A stretch of DNA of 35,230 bases from an uncultured Bacteroides sp. (GTDB lineage: Bacteria > Bacteroidota > Bacteroidia > Bacteroidales > Bacteroidaceae): assembly GCA_900766005.1 (NCBI GenBank), contig CAAFTU010000034.1, forward strand, positions 1 through 35,230, read 5' to 3'. Positions 7,801-15,040 of the stretch are shown here, in pieces. Below the pieces are notes generated by a model. It was given only the letters and a program-made list of their open reading frames with translations, did no database searches and was not told where the DNA came from. The number at the start of each line of letters is the position of its first letter. Within the stretch, counting starts at the first letter, position 1. The position numbers and the translations under genes were made by a program.

Positions 7801-8780
7801 TTTCGGTTCTGTCTGCTGTCATCTTCCACCCGGATGGGACGGTGATCAAAAGAAGCTGTTCCATCACTCACGTTTATACATAAATTTTCTTTGGCCAACA
7901 ATGTGCGAGGAAAGACAGACTGAGCCTCATCAAGCAACACTGTTTCATCTTCATAACGGGCAGAGAAATGGCCAATTACTAATTGCTTCACTCCTGCATC
8001 CAACGCCAGCTGAGCTGCCTGGGAAGCTGTGGTATGAAAGGTTTCTTTGGCTCTGGCCAGGTTTTCCTGAGCAAAAGTAGCTTCATGATACAATAAGTCG
8101 ACACCTTTAAGCTGTTCTGCAAGGTGAGGCAGATAGATGGTATCCGAACAATAAGCGTATTTTCGGGCCGGTGCTGCAGGTAACGTCAGACGAGCATTCG
8201 GAATTACTTCCCCTTCAGGAGTGACATAGTCGCTTCCGTTCTTGATGCGGTTGATTTCGTACACGGGTACTTTATAGAAATCGACCATCTCACGGACAAT
8301 GTGATTCAGCCCCTGTTTTTCCTCAAAAAGAAAACCGCAGGAAGGCATCCTGTGCTGCAGAGGAATGGTAGTAACGGTCAGAGAGCGGTCTTCAAATATA
8401 CAAACAGGCTTCTTGGCCTGAAACTCATGAAACAGTACCTTAAACGGCAAGTTTTTACAAAAGAATGAAAAAACGGGAGCAAAGAGTGCTTCCAGACCGA
8501 CAGGAGAATAGATATGCAAATCGGCTGTACGCCCCAAGAGGCCGAACGTAGAAACCAATCCCAAAAGACCAAAGCAATGATCACCATGCAGATGGGATAT
8601 AAAGATGTGGTTCAACCTTGAAAACTTAAGCCGAGAACGGCGTAGCTGCATTTGGGCCCCTTCACCACAATCAATCATATACAATTTATCACGCAAGTTG
8701 ATAACTTGTGATGAAGCAAAATGCCGAGTCGTAGGCAAAGCGGAACCGCAGCCTAATATGTGTAATTCAAACTTCTCCAT
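7797..8780 (-). CDS. rnz: Ribonuclease Z (tRNA 3'-processing endonuclease)
   Basis: Metallo-beta-lactamase-fold nuclease that trims tRNA 3' ends, needed especially where CCA is not genome-encoded, as for the tRNA-Ala in this window. Counted from the ATG at 8780 it has about 327 residues. The zinc motif HLHGDH is at 63-68, the start ELHILGCGSALPT is the usual N-terminus, and later ligands occur in YHEATFA and GHFS. An upstream TTG also gives an open frame but falls inside the promoter -7 element, so 8780 is preferred. It is the first gene of the operon with the ECF sigma factor. Confidence 0.95.
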   Translation of the reverse strand: MEKFELHILGCGSALPTTRHFASSQVINLRDKLYMIDCGEGAQMQLRRSRLKFSRLNHIFISHLHGDHCFGLLGLVSTFGLLGRTADLHIYSPVGLEALFAPVFSFFCKNLPFKVLFHEFQAKKPVCIFEDRSLTVTTIPLQHRMPSCGFLFEEKQGLNHIVREMVDFYKVPVYEINRIKNGSDYVTPEGEVIPNARLTLPAAPARKYAYCSDTIYLPHLAEQLKGVDLLYHEATFAQENLARAKETFHTTASQAAQLALDAGVKQLVIGHFSARYEDETVLLDEAQSVFPRTLLAKENLCINVSDGTASFDHRPIRVEDDSRQNRK

Positions 8781-8786
8781 ATCGGG

Positions 8787-8794
8787 CAAAGATA
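8787..8794 (-). promoter_or_regulatory. rnz operon promoter -7 element
   Basis: The minus strand reads TATCTTTG, an exact TAnnTTTG match, ending only 6 bases before the rnz ATG. Transcription would start at or within a couple of bases of the start codon. No convincing -33 element is visible. Confidence 0.6.
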
Positions 8795-8849
8795 AAAATT
8801 TTCTATGGAATCATGCTGCTGGAAGAAAGGTATTTTCAAGCTAAAAAGA

Positions 8850-8882
8850 AAAAGGCGTTCCGCATCATACGGAACGCCTTTT
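8850..8882 (-). terminator. rpsA terminator
   Basis: AAAGGCGTTCCG (8851-8862) pairs perfectly with 8870-8881, extended by an A-T pair on each side. On the minus strand the stem is followed by a T-rich run (CTTTTTAG). It lies just after the rpsA stop at 8904. Confidence 0.9.
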
Positions 8883-8903
8883 GTCATATGGAAATAAACT
8901 AAA

Positions 8904-10691
8904 TTATTTCTTTCCTTCCAACTGTTCTTTCAAAGCAGCCAAAGCGTCGATGTCGCCCAAAGTTGTAGAAGCTGCTTGGTTCTGAATCATCGGAGTTTCT
9001 TCTTTCTTAGAAGATTTCTTAGATGTAGCCTTCTTTTCAGCTCTTTCTTCAGCCTTAGCTACATCCTCGAAAATACGGCTGTGAGACAAGATGATTCTCT
9101 TAGCGTCCTTGTTGAATTCGATAACCTTGAATTCCAGTTTTTCATCCAAGTGAGCTTGTGAGCCGTCTTCTTTAACCAAGTGTTTCGGAGTTGCGAAACC
9201 TTCAACACCATAAGGAAGAGCTACTACAGCACCCTTATCCAACATTTCGATGATAGTACCTTCGTGTACAGAACCTACAGTAAATACTGTTTCGAATACA
9301 TCCCAAGGATTTTCTTCCAGTTGTTTGTGACCCAAGCTCAAACGACGGTTTTCTTTGTCGATTTCCAACACTTGAACTTCGATGTCTGCACCAATCTGAG
9401 TGAATTCTGACGGGTGTTTTACCTTCTTAGTCCAAGAAAGGTCAGAGATGTGGATCAAGCCATCAACACCTTCTTCGATTTCTACGAATACACCGAAGTT
9501 AGTGAAGTTACGTACTTTTGCAGTGTGCTTAGAACCTACAGGATACTTTTCTTCGATAGTTTCCCATGGATCTTGTTTCAGCTGCTTGATACCCAAAGAC
9601 ATCTTACGTTCTTCACGGTCGAGAGTCAAGATAACTGCTTCAACTTCATCACCTACCTTCATGAAGTCTTGAGCAGAACGCAAGTGCTGGCTCCAAGACA
9701 TTTCAGATACGTGGATCAAGCCTTCTACACCCGGAGCGATTTCGATGAATGCACCGTAGTCAGCCATAACGACTACTTTACCTTTCACCTTGTCACCAAC
9801 CTTCAAGTCAGCATCCAAAGCATCCCATGGGTGCGGAGTCAGCTGCTTCAAGCCGAGAGCAATACGTTTCTTTTCATCATCGAAGTCAAGGATAACCACG
9901 TTGAGTTTCTGATCCAATTCAACGATTTCCTTCGGATCGCTTACACGGCCCCAAGAAAGGTCAGTAATGTGGATCAAACCGTCTACGCCACCCAAGTCGA
10001 TGAATACACCGTAAGATGTGATATTTTTAACAGTTCCTTCGAGAACTTGTCCTTTTTCCAGCTTGCTGATGATTTCCTTCTTCTGTTGTTCCAGTTCAGC
10101 TTCGATAAGAGCCTTGTGAGAAACAACCACGTTTTTGAATTCTTGGTTGATCTTAACCACCTTGAATTCCATAGTCTTACCTACGAATACATCGTAGTCA
10201 CGGATCGGTTTCACATCAATTTGAGAACCCGGCAAGAATGCTTCGATACCGAATACGTCAACAATCATACCACCCTTCGTGCGGCACTTGATGTAACCCT
10301 TAATAATTTCTTCGTTTTCAAGAGCTGCGTTCACACGATCCCAAGAACGAGTTGCACGAGCTTTTCTGTGAGACAGAACGAGTTGTCCTTTTTTGTCTTC
10401 CTGGTTTTCGATGTACACTTCTACAGTATCACCTACTTTCAAATCAGGATTGTAACGGAATTCATTCAAAGGAATAATACCGTCTGATTTGTAACCGATG
10501 TTCACAACTACTTCACGCTTGTTCATTGCGATTACGGTACCGTCAACAACCTCACGGTCATTTACCTTGTTAAGCGTACTGTCGTATGCTTTTTCAAGTT
10601 CTTCGTGGCTAACGTTAGTTACTGCTTCGCCATTTTCATAAGCATCCCAGTTGAAGTCTTCAATAGGAGCAACGTTCTTTAAGTTTTCCAT
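8904..10691 (-). CDS. rpsA: 30S ribosomal protein S1
   Basis: 595 residues with six S1 RNA-binding (OB-fold) repeats, at about 48-113, 130-195, 213-282, 300-370, 388-457 and 472-540. Core phrases are GTVKNITSYGVFIDLGGVDG and AKVRNFTNFGVFVEIEEGVDG-type segments. S1 binds mRNA on the 30S subunit and aids initiation. The tail (about 545-595) is lysine-rich, then ends in DIDALAALKEQLEGKK. The length is slightly longer than E. coli S1 (557). It is transcribed alone from a canonical Bacteroides promoter. Confidence 0.97.
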   Translation of the reverse strand: MENLKNVAPIEDFNWDAYENGEAVTNVSHEELEKAYDSTLNKVNDREVVDGTVIAMNKREVVVNIGYKSDGIIPLNEFRYNPDLKVGDTVEVYIENQEDKKGQLVLSHRKARATRSWDRVNAALENEEIIKGYIKCRTKGGMIVDVFGIEAFLPGSQIDVKPIRDYDVFVGKTMEFKVVKINQEFKNVVVSHKALIEAELEQQKKEIISKLEKGQVLEGTVKNITSYGVFIDLGGVDGLIHITDLSWGRVSDPKEIVELDQKLNVVILDFDDEKKRIALGLKQLTPHPWDALDADLKVGDKVKGKVVVMADYGAFIEIAPGVEGLIHVSEMSWSQHLRSAQDFMKVGDEVEAVILTLDREERKMSLGIKQLKQDPWETIEEKYPVGSKHTAKVRNFTNFGVFVEIEEGVDGLIHISDLSWTKKVKHPSEFTQIGADIEVQVLEIDKENRRLSLGHKQLEENPWDVFETVFTVGSVHEGTIIEMLDKGAVVALPYGVEGFATPKHLVKEDGSQAHLDEKLEFKVIEFNKDAKRIILSHSRIFEDVAKAEERAEKKATSKKSSKKEETPMIQNQAASTTLGDIDALAALKEQLEGKK

Positions 10692-10754
10692 TAATAAAAT
10701 AAATTGTTTAATACTTTAATTAAATAAGACATTATATTATCTATAAATCGGGCG

Positions 10755-10785
10755 CAAAGGTAGAAATTTTTTCTTGACTGACAAA
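10755..10785 (-). promoter_or_regulatory. Canonical Bacteroides promoter of rpsA
   Basis: On the minus strand the -33 element TTTG (10782-10785) and the -7 element TACCTTTG (10755-10762) are separated by 19 bp, exactly the Bacteroides housekeeping sigma (ABfr) architecture. This leaves about a 60-base leader before rpsA. Confidence 0.85.
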
Positions 10786-10877
10786 GACAATGGCTAATTA
10801 AATGATACCTATCTCCCTATTTTATAGTCTAATTAGGACTTTTTTAACCTTTCAAGGAAGAAATCAAATATTATCTT

Positions 10878-10885
10878 TATATTTG
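10878..10885 (+). promoter_or_regulatory. Candidate -7 element for the PspC gene
   Basis: TATATTTG matches TAnnTTTG and lies 32 bases before the PspC start codon. The -33 side has only a weak TTTC. Confidence 0.55.
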
Positions 10886-10917
10886 TAGAAGAATAAAACT
10901 ACTAATTTTATCATTAT

Positions 10918-11112
10918 ATGGAAAATAACAAAAAACTCACTCGCTCATCCAACAAAATGTTTGCGGGCGTATGTGCCGGTATTGCAGAGTATTTGGGTTG
11001 GGAAACTTCAGTTGTGCGAATCACATATGTCCTTCTCAGTCTATTCACAGCATTTGCAGGTGTATTGGTTTACATCATCTTATGGATTGTCATGCCTGAT
11101 AAAAGATACTAA
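10918..11112 (+). CDS. PspC-domain small membrane protein
   Basis: 64 residues made up almost entirely of one PspC domain: KMFAGVCAGIAEYLGWETSV, then two adjoining hydrophobic stretches (about 33-60) ending in ILWIVMPDK, the typical PspC signature. In enteric bacteria PspC is an inner-membrane partner of phage-shock regulation. Stand-alone short versions in Bacteroidetes have no settled role. It is monocistronic with its own promoter. Start and stop are clear. Confidence 0.92.
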   Translation: MENNKKLTRSSNKMFAGVCAGIAEYLGWETSVVRITYVLLSLFTAFAGVLVYIILWIVMPDKRY

Positions 11113-11179
11113 AAAAGCATCAGACGGCCTAGACAAACCGGCTTTTCGATAGGAAAAACAAGCAAACAGGTTTGAAAAA

Positions 11180-11224
11180 AAGCAGTGCCGGAACTTTCTT
11201 TCTACTGAAGTTCCGGCACTGCTT
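11180..11224 (-). terminator. Perfect 17-bp terminator hairpin after dnaX
   Basis: AAGCAGTGCCGGAACTT (11180-11196) pairs perfectly with 11208-11224 around an 11-base loop. The minus-strand continuation is a run of seven T, so it terminates dnaX. Without a T-run on the other side it is weaker for the PspC transcript. Confidence 0.88.
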
Positions 11225-11276
11225 CGTTCATCTTTTATCTTTGTGTACGGACCAGTCCGCTATCGGCAAGCCATGT

Positions 11277-13145
11277 CTAGTACAGTTCCAACCCGAAAGT
11301 ATCTTTAAGCTGCAGAAGGGCCTGATTTTTCTGTGCCATCATTTGGAATTTCTCCACCCTACCCACCGGACGGGCCGCTTCCGAATCTTCACTCACACGC
11401 ACTTGCATAGCCACCTTTCTGTTCTTCAGCCGCTTGGATAGATACTGCTGAAGTTCAGGTATCAAAGCGACGAAATCTTTGGCTGCCATTTCATTATCCA
11501 CCACTACTTCAAAAGTAGTAGAGTTTTTCAATAAAGACGGATGTAGCATCAACATTCGCTTGGAAAGGGCATCCTGCTCTTTGGGCAACTGTGTGGCATA
11601 CTCCCTCCAATAATAGTCCAAATCGCGTTCATTGAACATCAAATCTTCTTCCTGCACAGCATGGCTAGGCGTAGACGAAGAGACAGACTGCACATTTTTC
11701 TCCTCCTGTCCGCGCTGCGGGTGCTTGATAGACACACCCAAGCTAGACAAACTCATGACAGGCACCTTACGTCCCTCCTCTTTTCCCGACTGGCCAGAAG
11801 AGACAGCAGAAGAGGTAAAGGAAGGAGCAGCCGCAACCGGAGAAGCAGGCTGTTGAGGAGTAACCGGACGGGGAGACTGCGTTGAAGCAGCCGGTCCTGC
11901 CGAATGAGACGCTGCTGTCGGCGACTGAGGCACACTATGCGTTCCTTGCTGCACCGGAGCTGCACCGGCTGATGATGCCTGGGCTACCGGCTGATTGAAT
12001 ATGGGTTTAATAACATTCTTAGGGCTACGCCCACCACTGGCTTCATCCCCTTCAACTGTGAGCTGAGCCAGTTGAATCAGCGTGAGTTCCACAAGCAAAC
12101 GTTTGTTTTTGCTGATCCGGTAATTCAAATCGCAATCATTACAAAGCTTCATCGCCTTATATATAAAAGGTAAGGGACAGTTCTGTGCCTGCTCCTGATA
12201 GCGCTGACGAATACCGGCTCCCACCTGCAACAGAGGAAGGGTTACTGCATCCTTAGCTACCAGCAAATCCCTGAAATGCGAAGACAAGCCCGTTATAAAA
12301 TGGCTGCCGTCGAATCCCTTGTTAAGAATATCATTAAAAAGCAGCAACACATCACTCACCTTGTTTGCCAAGAAGCTATCGGTGAGACGGAAGTAGTATT
12401 CATAATCCAGCACATTCAGATTATCGATGACGCTCTTATAGGTGATATGTCCACCCGTAAAGCTGACCACCTGATCAAAGATAGACAAAGCATCCCTCAT
12501 CCCGCCGTCAGCCTTCATCGCTATCACGTTCAAAGCTTCCGGTTCTGCCGCGATGCCTTCCTTAGCTGCTACATACATCAAGTGATTCACCGTATCCTCC
12601 ACACTGATTCGATTGAAATCATAAATCTGACAACGCGACAAGATAGTAGGCAGAATCTTATGCTTCTCGGTAGTAGCCAAAATAAAAACAGCATGATGAG
12701 GAGGTTCTTCCAGAGTTTTCAGAAACGCATTGAAAGCCGATGTAGAAAGCATATGCACCTCGTCGATGATATAGACCTTATACTTGCCTACCTGGGGCGG
12801 AATGCGCACCTGCTCCACCAGCTGACGAATGTCATCCACGGAGTTATTGGAAGCCGCATCCAGTTCATGGATATTATACGACCGCTGTTCATTAAATGCC
12901 ACACAAGATTCACACTGATTACATGCCTCACCGTCGGCAGTAGGAGTCATACAGTTGATTGTCTTGGCAAAGATTCGTGCACAAGTCGTCTTTCCTACTC
13001 CTCGCGGTCCGCAGAACAAATAGGCATGCGCCAGCTTTTGCGTAGCAATCGCATTCTTCAAAGTAGTGGTCAATGCTCTTTGGCCCACTACCGATTCAAA
13101 CGTAGCAGGACGGTACTTACGAGCAGAAACAATATAGTTTTCCAT
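11277..13145 (-). CDS. dnaX: DNA polymerase III subunit gamma/tau
   Basis: Clamp-loader ATPase of the replicative polymerase. From ATG 13145 it has about 622 residues. Walker A GPRGVGKT is at 46-53, the zinc-binding cysteines are C65 and CNQCESC (75-81), and the Walker B/DExx segment is VYIIDEVHML near 120. The sensor-1 region is FILATTEKHKILPTILSRCQ. Between about 375 and 500 there is a low-complexity Pro/Ala/Ser/Gln linker, followed by the tau-type C-terminal domain. An upstream in-frame start exists, but it falls inside the promoter -7 element, so 13145 (MENYIVSARKYRP) is chosen. I see no obvious slippery frameshift signal for a separate gamma form. Confidence 0.96.
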   Translation of the reverse strand: MENYIVSARKYRPATFESVVGQRALTTTLKNAIATQKLAHAYLFCGPRGVGKTTCARIFAKTINCMTPTADGEACNQCESCVAFNEQRSYNIHELDAASNNSVDDIRQLVEQVRIPPQVGKYKVYIIDEVHMLSTSAFNAFLKTLEEPPHHAVFILATTEKHKILPTILSRCQIYDFNRISVEDTVNHLMYVAAKEGIAAEPEALNVIAMKADGGMRDALSIFDQVVSFTGGHITYKSVIDNLNVLDYEYYFRLTDSFLANKVSDVLLLFNDILNKGFDGSHFITGLSSHFRDLLVAKDAVTLPLLQVGAGIRQRYQEQAQNCPLPFIYKAMKLCNDCDLNYRISKNKRLLVELTLIQLAQLTVEGDEASGGRSPKNVIKPIFNQPVAQASSAGAAPVQQGTHSVPQSPTAASHSAGPAASTQSPRPVTPQQPASPVAAAPSFTSSAVSSGQSGKEEGRKVPVMSLSSLGVSIKHPQRGQEEKNVQSVSSSTPSHAVQEEDLMFNERDLDYYWREYATQLPKEQDALSKRMLMLHPSLLKNSTTFEVVVDNEMAAKDFVALIPELQQYLSKRLKNRKVAMQVRVSEDSEAARPVGRVEKFQMMAQKNQALLQLKDTFGLELY

Positions 13146-13175
13146 AAGCGGGATAATCTGTTTACGCATTTTGTG

Positions 13176-13183
13176 CAAATGTA
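13176..13183 (-). promoter_or_regulatory. dnaX promoter -7 element
   Basis: The minus strand reads TACATTTG (TAnnTTTG). At the -33 position, 19 bp upstream, the minus strand reads TTTA, one mismatch from TTTG. The location supports the dnaX start at 13145. Confidence 0.65.
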
Positions 13184-13260
13184 CACAAAAAGTGAGAAGT
13201 AATAAAGGATAGCGACCGAAGATTTAAAAGCAAATCGATAAGTTTTTGAGTTATAAGTCT

Positions 13261-13268
13261 TATCTTTG
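13261..13268 (+). promoter_or_regulatory. -7 element of the ftsB/divIC-like gene
   Basis: TATCTTTG matches TAnnTTTG, 24 bases before the ATG at 13293. It shows that the longer in-frame TTG start is not used. No clear -33 element. Confidence 0.6.
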
Positions 13269-13292
13269 CGGAGATTAAAACGGACAAAAAAG

Positions 13293-13595
13293 ATGGACAA
13301 GTTAAGCAATATTTGGAAATTTATATGCAGACGTAAATACTTTATTACGATTGTTGCATTTACCGTAATCATCGTCTTCCTAGATGAAAACAGCATGATT
13401 CGCCGTCTTGAATACAAGCATGAAATCATGCAGCTGAAGGAAGAAATTGAAAAATATCGGACAGATTATGAAGAAAACACTCAAAGACTGAACGAGATTA
13501 CCACCAATCCTGACGCCATTGAGCAAATCGCCAGAGAAAAATACCTGATGAAAAAGCCCAATGAAGATATTTTTGTTTTTGAAGAAGAAGAATAA
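13293..13595 (+). CDS. FtsB/DivIC-like septum formation initiator protein
   Basis: 100 residues from the ATG at 13293: a short basic cytoplasmic N-terminus, one membrane helix (about 15-31, YFITIVAFTVIIVFLDE), then a periplasmic coiled coil (IMQLKEEIEKYRTDYEENTQ). The C-terminal pattern NPDAIEQIAREKYLMKKPNE is diagnostic of the DivIC/FtsB family. It would bridge FtsL and FtsQ in the divisome. Transcribed divergently from dnaX and probably together with the next small membrane gene (9-base gap). Confidence 0.92.
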   Translation: MDKLSNIWKFICRRKYFITIVAFTVIIVFLDENSMIRRLEYKHEIMQLKEEIEKYRTDYEENTQRLNEITTNPDAIEQIAREKYLMKKPNEDIFVFEEEE

Positions 13596-13604
13596 AAAAT
13601 AGAA

Positions 13605-13949
13605 ATGAGACAACTAATCCCCGCCCTTTTTATTGCCGGTGCCGTGATGGCTCTTATCGGAGCTGCTGTTTTCATCACCGGATGGGCATATGCCCCTTAT
13701 ATATATACCATCGGTGCCGGCTTTGTAGCCTTAGCACAAGTAAATACACCCGTTAAAGGAAAAAGCAATACCCTGAGACGCTTGCGAGTGCAACAGATTT
13801 TCGGAGCACTGGCTCTGGTTCTCACCGGACTGTTCATGTTCACTACCCGAGGAAACGAATGGATTGCCTGCCTCACCATTGCTGCCATTCTTGAGTTGTA
13901 TACTGCTTTCCGCATACCGCAAGAAGAAGAGAAGAACAAAGAACAATAA
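13605..13949 (+). CDS. Small multi-pass membrane protein, unknown function
   Basis: 114 residues with four hydrophobic segments (about 5-26, 28-46, 65-82 and 88-103) and a charged tail (PQEEEKNKEQ). A basic loop (KGKSNTLRRLRVQQ) lies between helices two and three. It follows the ftsB/divIC-like gene after 9 bases, so it is probably in that operon. I do not recognise a named family. The intact frame and operonic position support it as a real gene. Confidence 0.8.
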   Translation: MRQLIPALFIAGAVMALIGAAVFITGWAYAPYIYTIGAGFVALAQVNTPVKGKSNTLRRLRVQQIFGALALVLTGLFMFTTRGNEWIACLTIAAILELYTAFRIPQEEEKNKEQ

Positions 13950-13973
13950 ACCGTTGTCTTATTGTCAGATAAA

Positions 13974-14005
13974 AAAAGACCCTCGCCGCAATCTGCAGTG
14001 AGGGT
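13974..14005 (-). terminator. Terminator of the OmpH-like gene
   Basis: ACCCTC (13979-13984) pairs with GAGGGT (14000-14005), with extra pairing possible in the loop. The minus strand continues into CTTTTTTT. It lies between two convergent genes. Confidence 0.65.
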
Positions 14006-14028
14006 TTATTATTAATGGAAAAGTTTAT

Positions 14029-14634
14029 TTATTTTTTAGCCGGCGAAGAATATCTTGCATTCAGCCCGTCTACAATTTCTTTTGTGATATTGAAAGCCTT
14101 GTCAGCATACAGCAAGTTGTCAAAACCAGTATTGCTGAAAATCAAGCTGTAGCCGTGAGTCTTATTATATTCTTTCAAGAATGCATTGATAGAATCGCGG
14201 AACTGCAGGCTGTTTTTGTTGCTTTCTTCCATCAAGCCGTTTTGAAGCTTGTTGCTCAATTCCTGCAAGTCTTGTTCCAGTTTCACCAAACGGTTGTATT
14301 CCTGCTGAGCTCTTTCCTGTGACAAGAAAGCATTGTTTTCCACTTTCTTCTGGAATTCCTGCTTTTCTTTGTTCAAAGCATTAGCTTTCTGATTCAGTGT
14401 CAAACGAACATTTTCGCTTTTCTTCACCATTGCTTCGTTCAAGTCAATACAGAAATTATATTGAGCCAAAAGAGAGTCAATTTCTACATAAGCGATTTTC
14501 ATTCCAGACAGTCCAGTACTTGCTTGAGATGTAGATGTTGTAGCTTGATTGTCAGCCTTGCCGGCACATTGTGCAAATAAAACGATCAATGCAAGAGCAG
14601 CCAAACCGTTCATGAGGTAATTCATTCTATTCAT
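14029..14634 (-). CDS. OmpH/Skp-like periplasmic chaperone, probable lipoprotein
   Basis: 201 residues. The N-terminus is a lipoprotein signal ending in a lipobox (LFAQC, Cys23). After a Ser/Thr-rich linker comes KIAYVEIDSLLAQYN, the typical start of the OmpH family. A long charged coiled coil follows (about 75-150), and then the C-terminal strand region YSLIFSNTGFDNLLYAD. The family holds unfolded outer-membrane proteins in the periplasm. A lipidated version differs from soluble E. coli Skp. ATGs at 14634 and 14625 are both possible starts. It is followed by its own terminator. Confidence 0.9.
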   Translation of the reverse strand: MNRMNYLMNGLAALALIVLFAQCAGKADNQATTSTSQASTGLSGMKIAYVEIDSLLAQYNFCIDLNEAMVKKSENVRLTLNQKANALNKEKQEFQKKVENNAFLSQERAQQEYNRLVKLEQDLQELSNKLQNGLMEESNKNSLQFRDSINAFLKEYNKTHGYSLIFSNTGFDNLLYADKAFNITKEIVDGLNARYSSPAKK

Positions 14635-14662
14635 AATCTAAATATGTATTGTTTTTTAATTT

Positions 14663-14896
14663 TTAATTCATACTATCATTCAAGGTTTTTTCCAGTGCAT
14701 CAATAGAAAATCGAGGCTTCTTCTGCGCCTCACGGTCCTGAGACTGTGCACATCCGATTCCTTTCTTACGCAACGCCTTATTTCCGCTCACATGGCTGTT
14801 AGGAAACTTTCTATTCTTCGTAAAGAATACATTCACGCCTAATAAAAGCAGTGAAATAGCAACTATTAACAAAGTTATCAGTATAGTCTCAAGCAT
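14663..14896 (-). CDS. Small single-pass membrane protein, unknown function
   Basis: 77 residues: a membrane helix at about 3-26 (ETILITLLIVAISLLLLGVN), then a basic soluble segment containing RKFPNSHVSGNKALRKKGI, a cysteine, and QSQDREAQKK. The conserved-looking motif suggests a real family, but I cannot name it. It has its own TATCTTTG promoter element 20 bases upstream and lies 28 bases before the OmpH-like gene, so the two could be co-transcribed. Confidence 0.75.
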   Translation of the reverse strand: MLETILITLLIVAISLLLLGVNVFFTKNRKFPNSHVSGNKALRKKGIGCAQSQDREAQKKPRFSIDALEKTLNDSMN

Positions 14897-14916
14897 TTCT
14901 ATTAATTTTGTGAGTG

Positions 14917-14924
14917 CAAAGATA
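14917..14924 (-). promoter_or_regulatory. -7 element upstream of the small membrane protein gene
   Basis: The minus strand reads TATCTTTG, an exact TAnnTTTG match, ending 20 bases before the start codon at 14896. Confidence 0.55.
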
Positions 14925-15040
14925 GGCTTTAATGAGATATGAGTTCAGATAAGCCAATCAAATTAACCATATTTAGCAAATAGGAACAGAAGGAATCCTT
15001 CCCCTATTTCTTTTACTATAATCTATAAAAAGATAACAAC

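Noticed and set aside
9414..10487. Long plus-strand frame opposite rpsA
   Set aside because: Shadow of the repetitive S1 coding sequence; the encoded sequence is low in recognisable motifs and has no promoter or ribosome site.
13146..13178. Longer dnaX start (MHKMRKQIIPL...)
   Set aside because: The first codon lies within the TACATTTG promoter element; the family N-terminus begins at the ATG at 13145.
13266..13292. Longer ftsB/divIC-like start at TTG 13266
   Set aside because: The TTG is part of the TATCTTTG promoter element; ATG 13293 gives the normal short cytoplasmic N-terminus.
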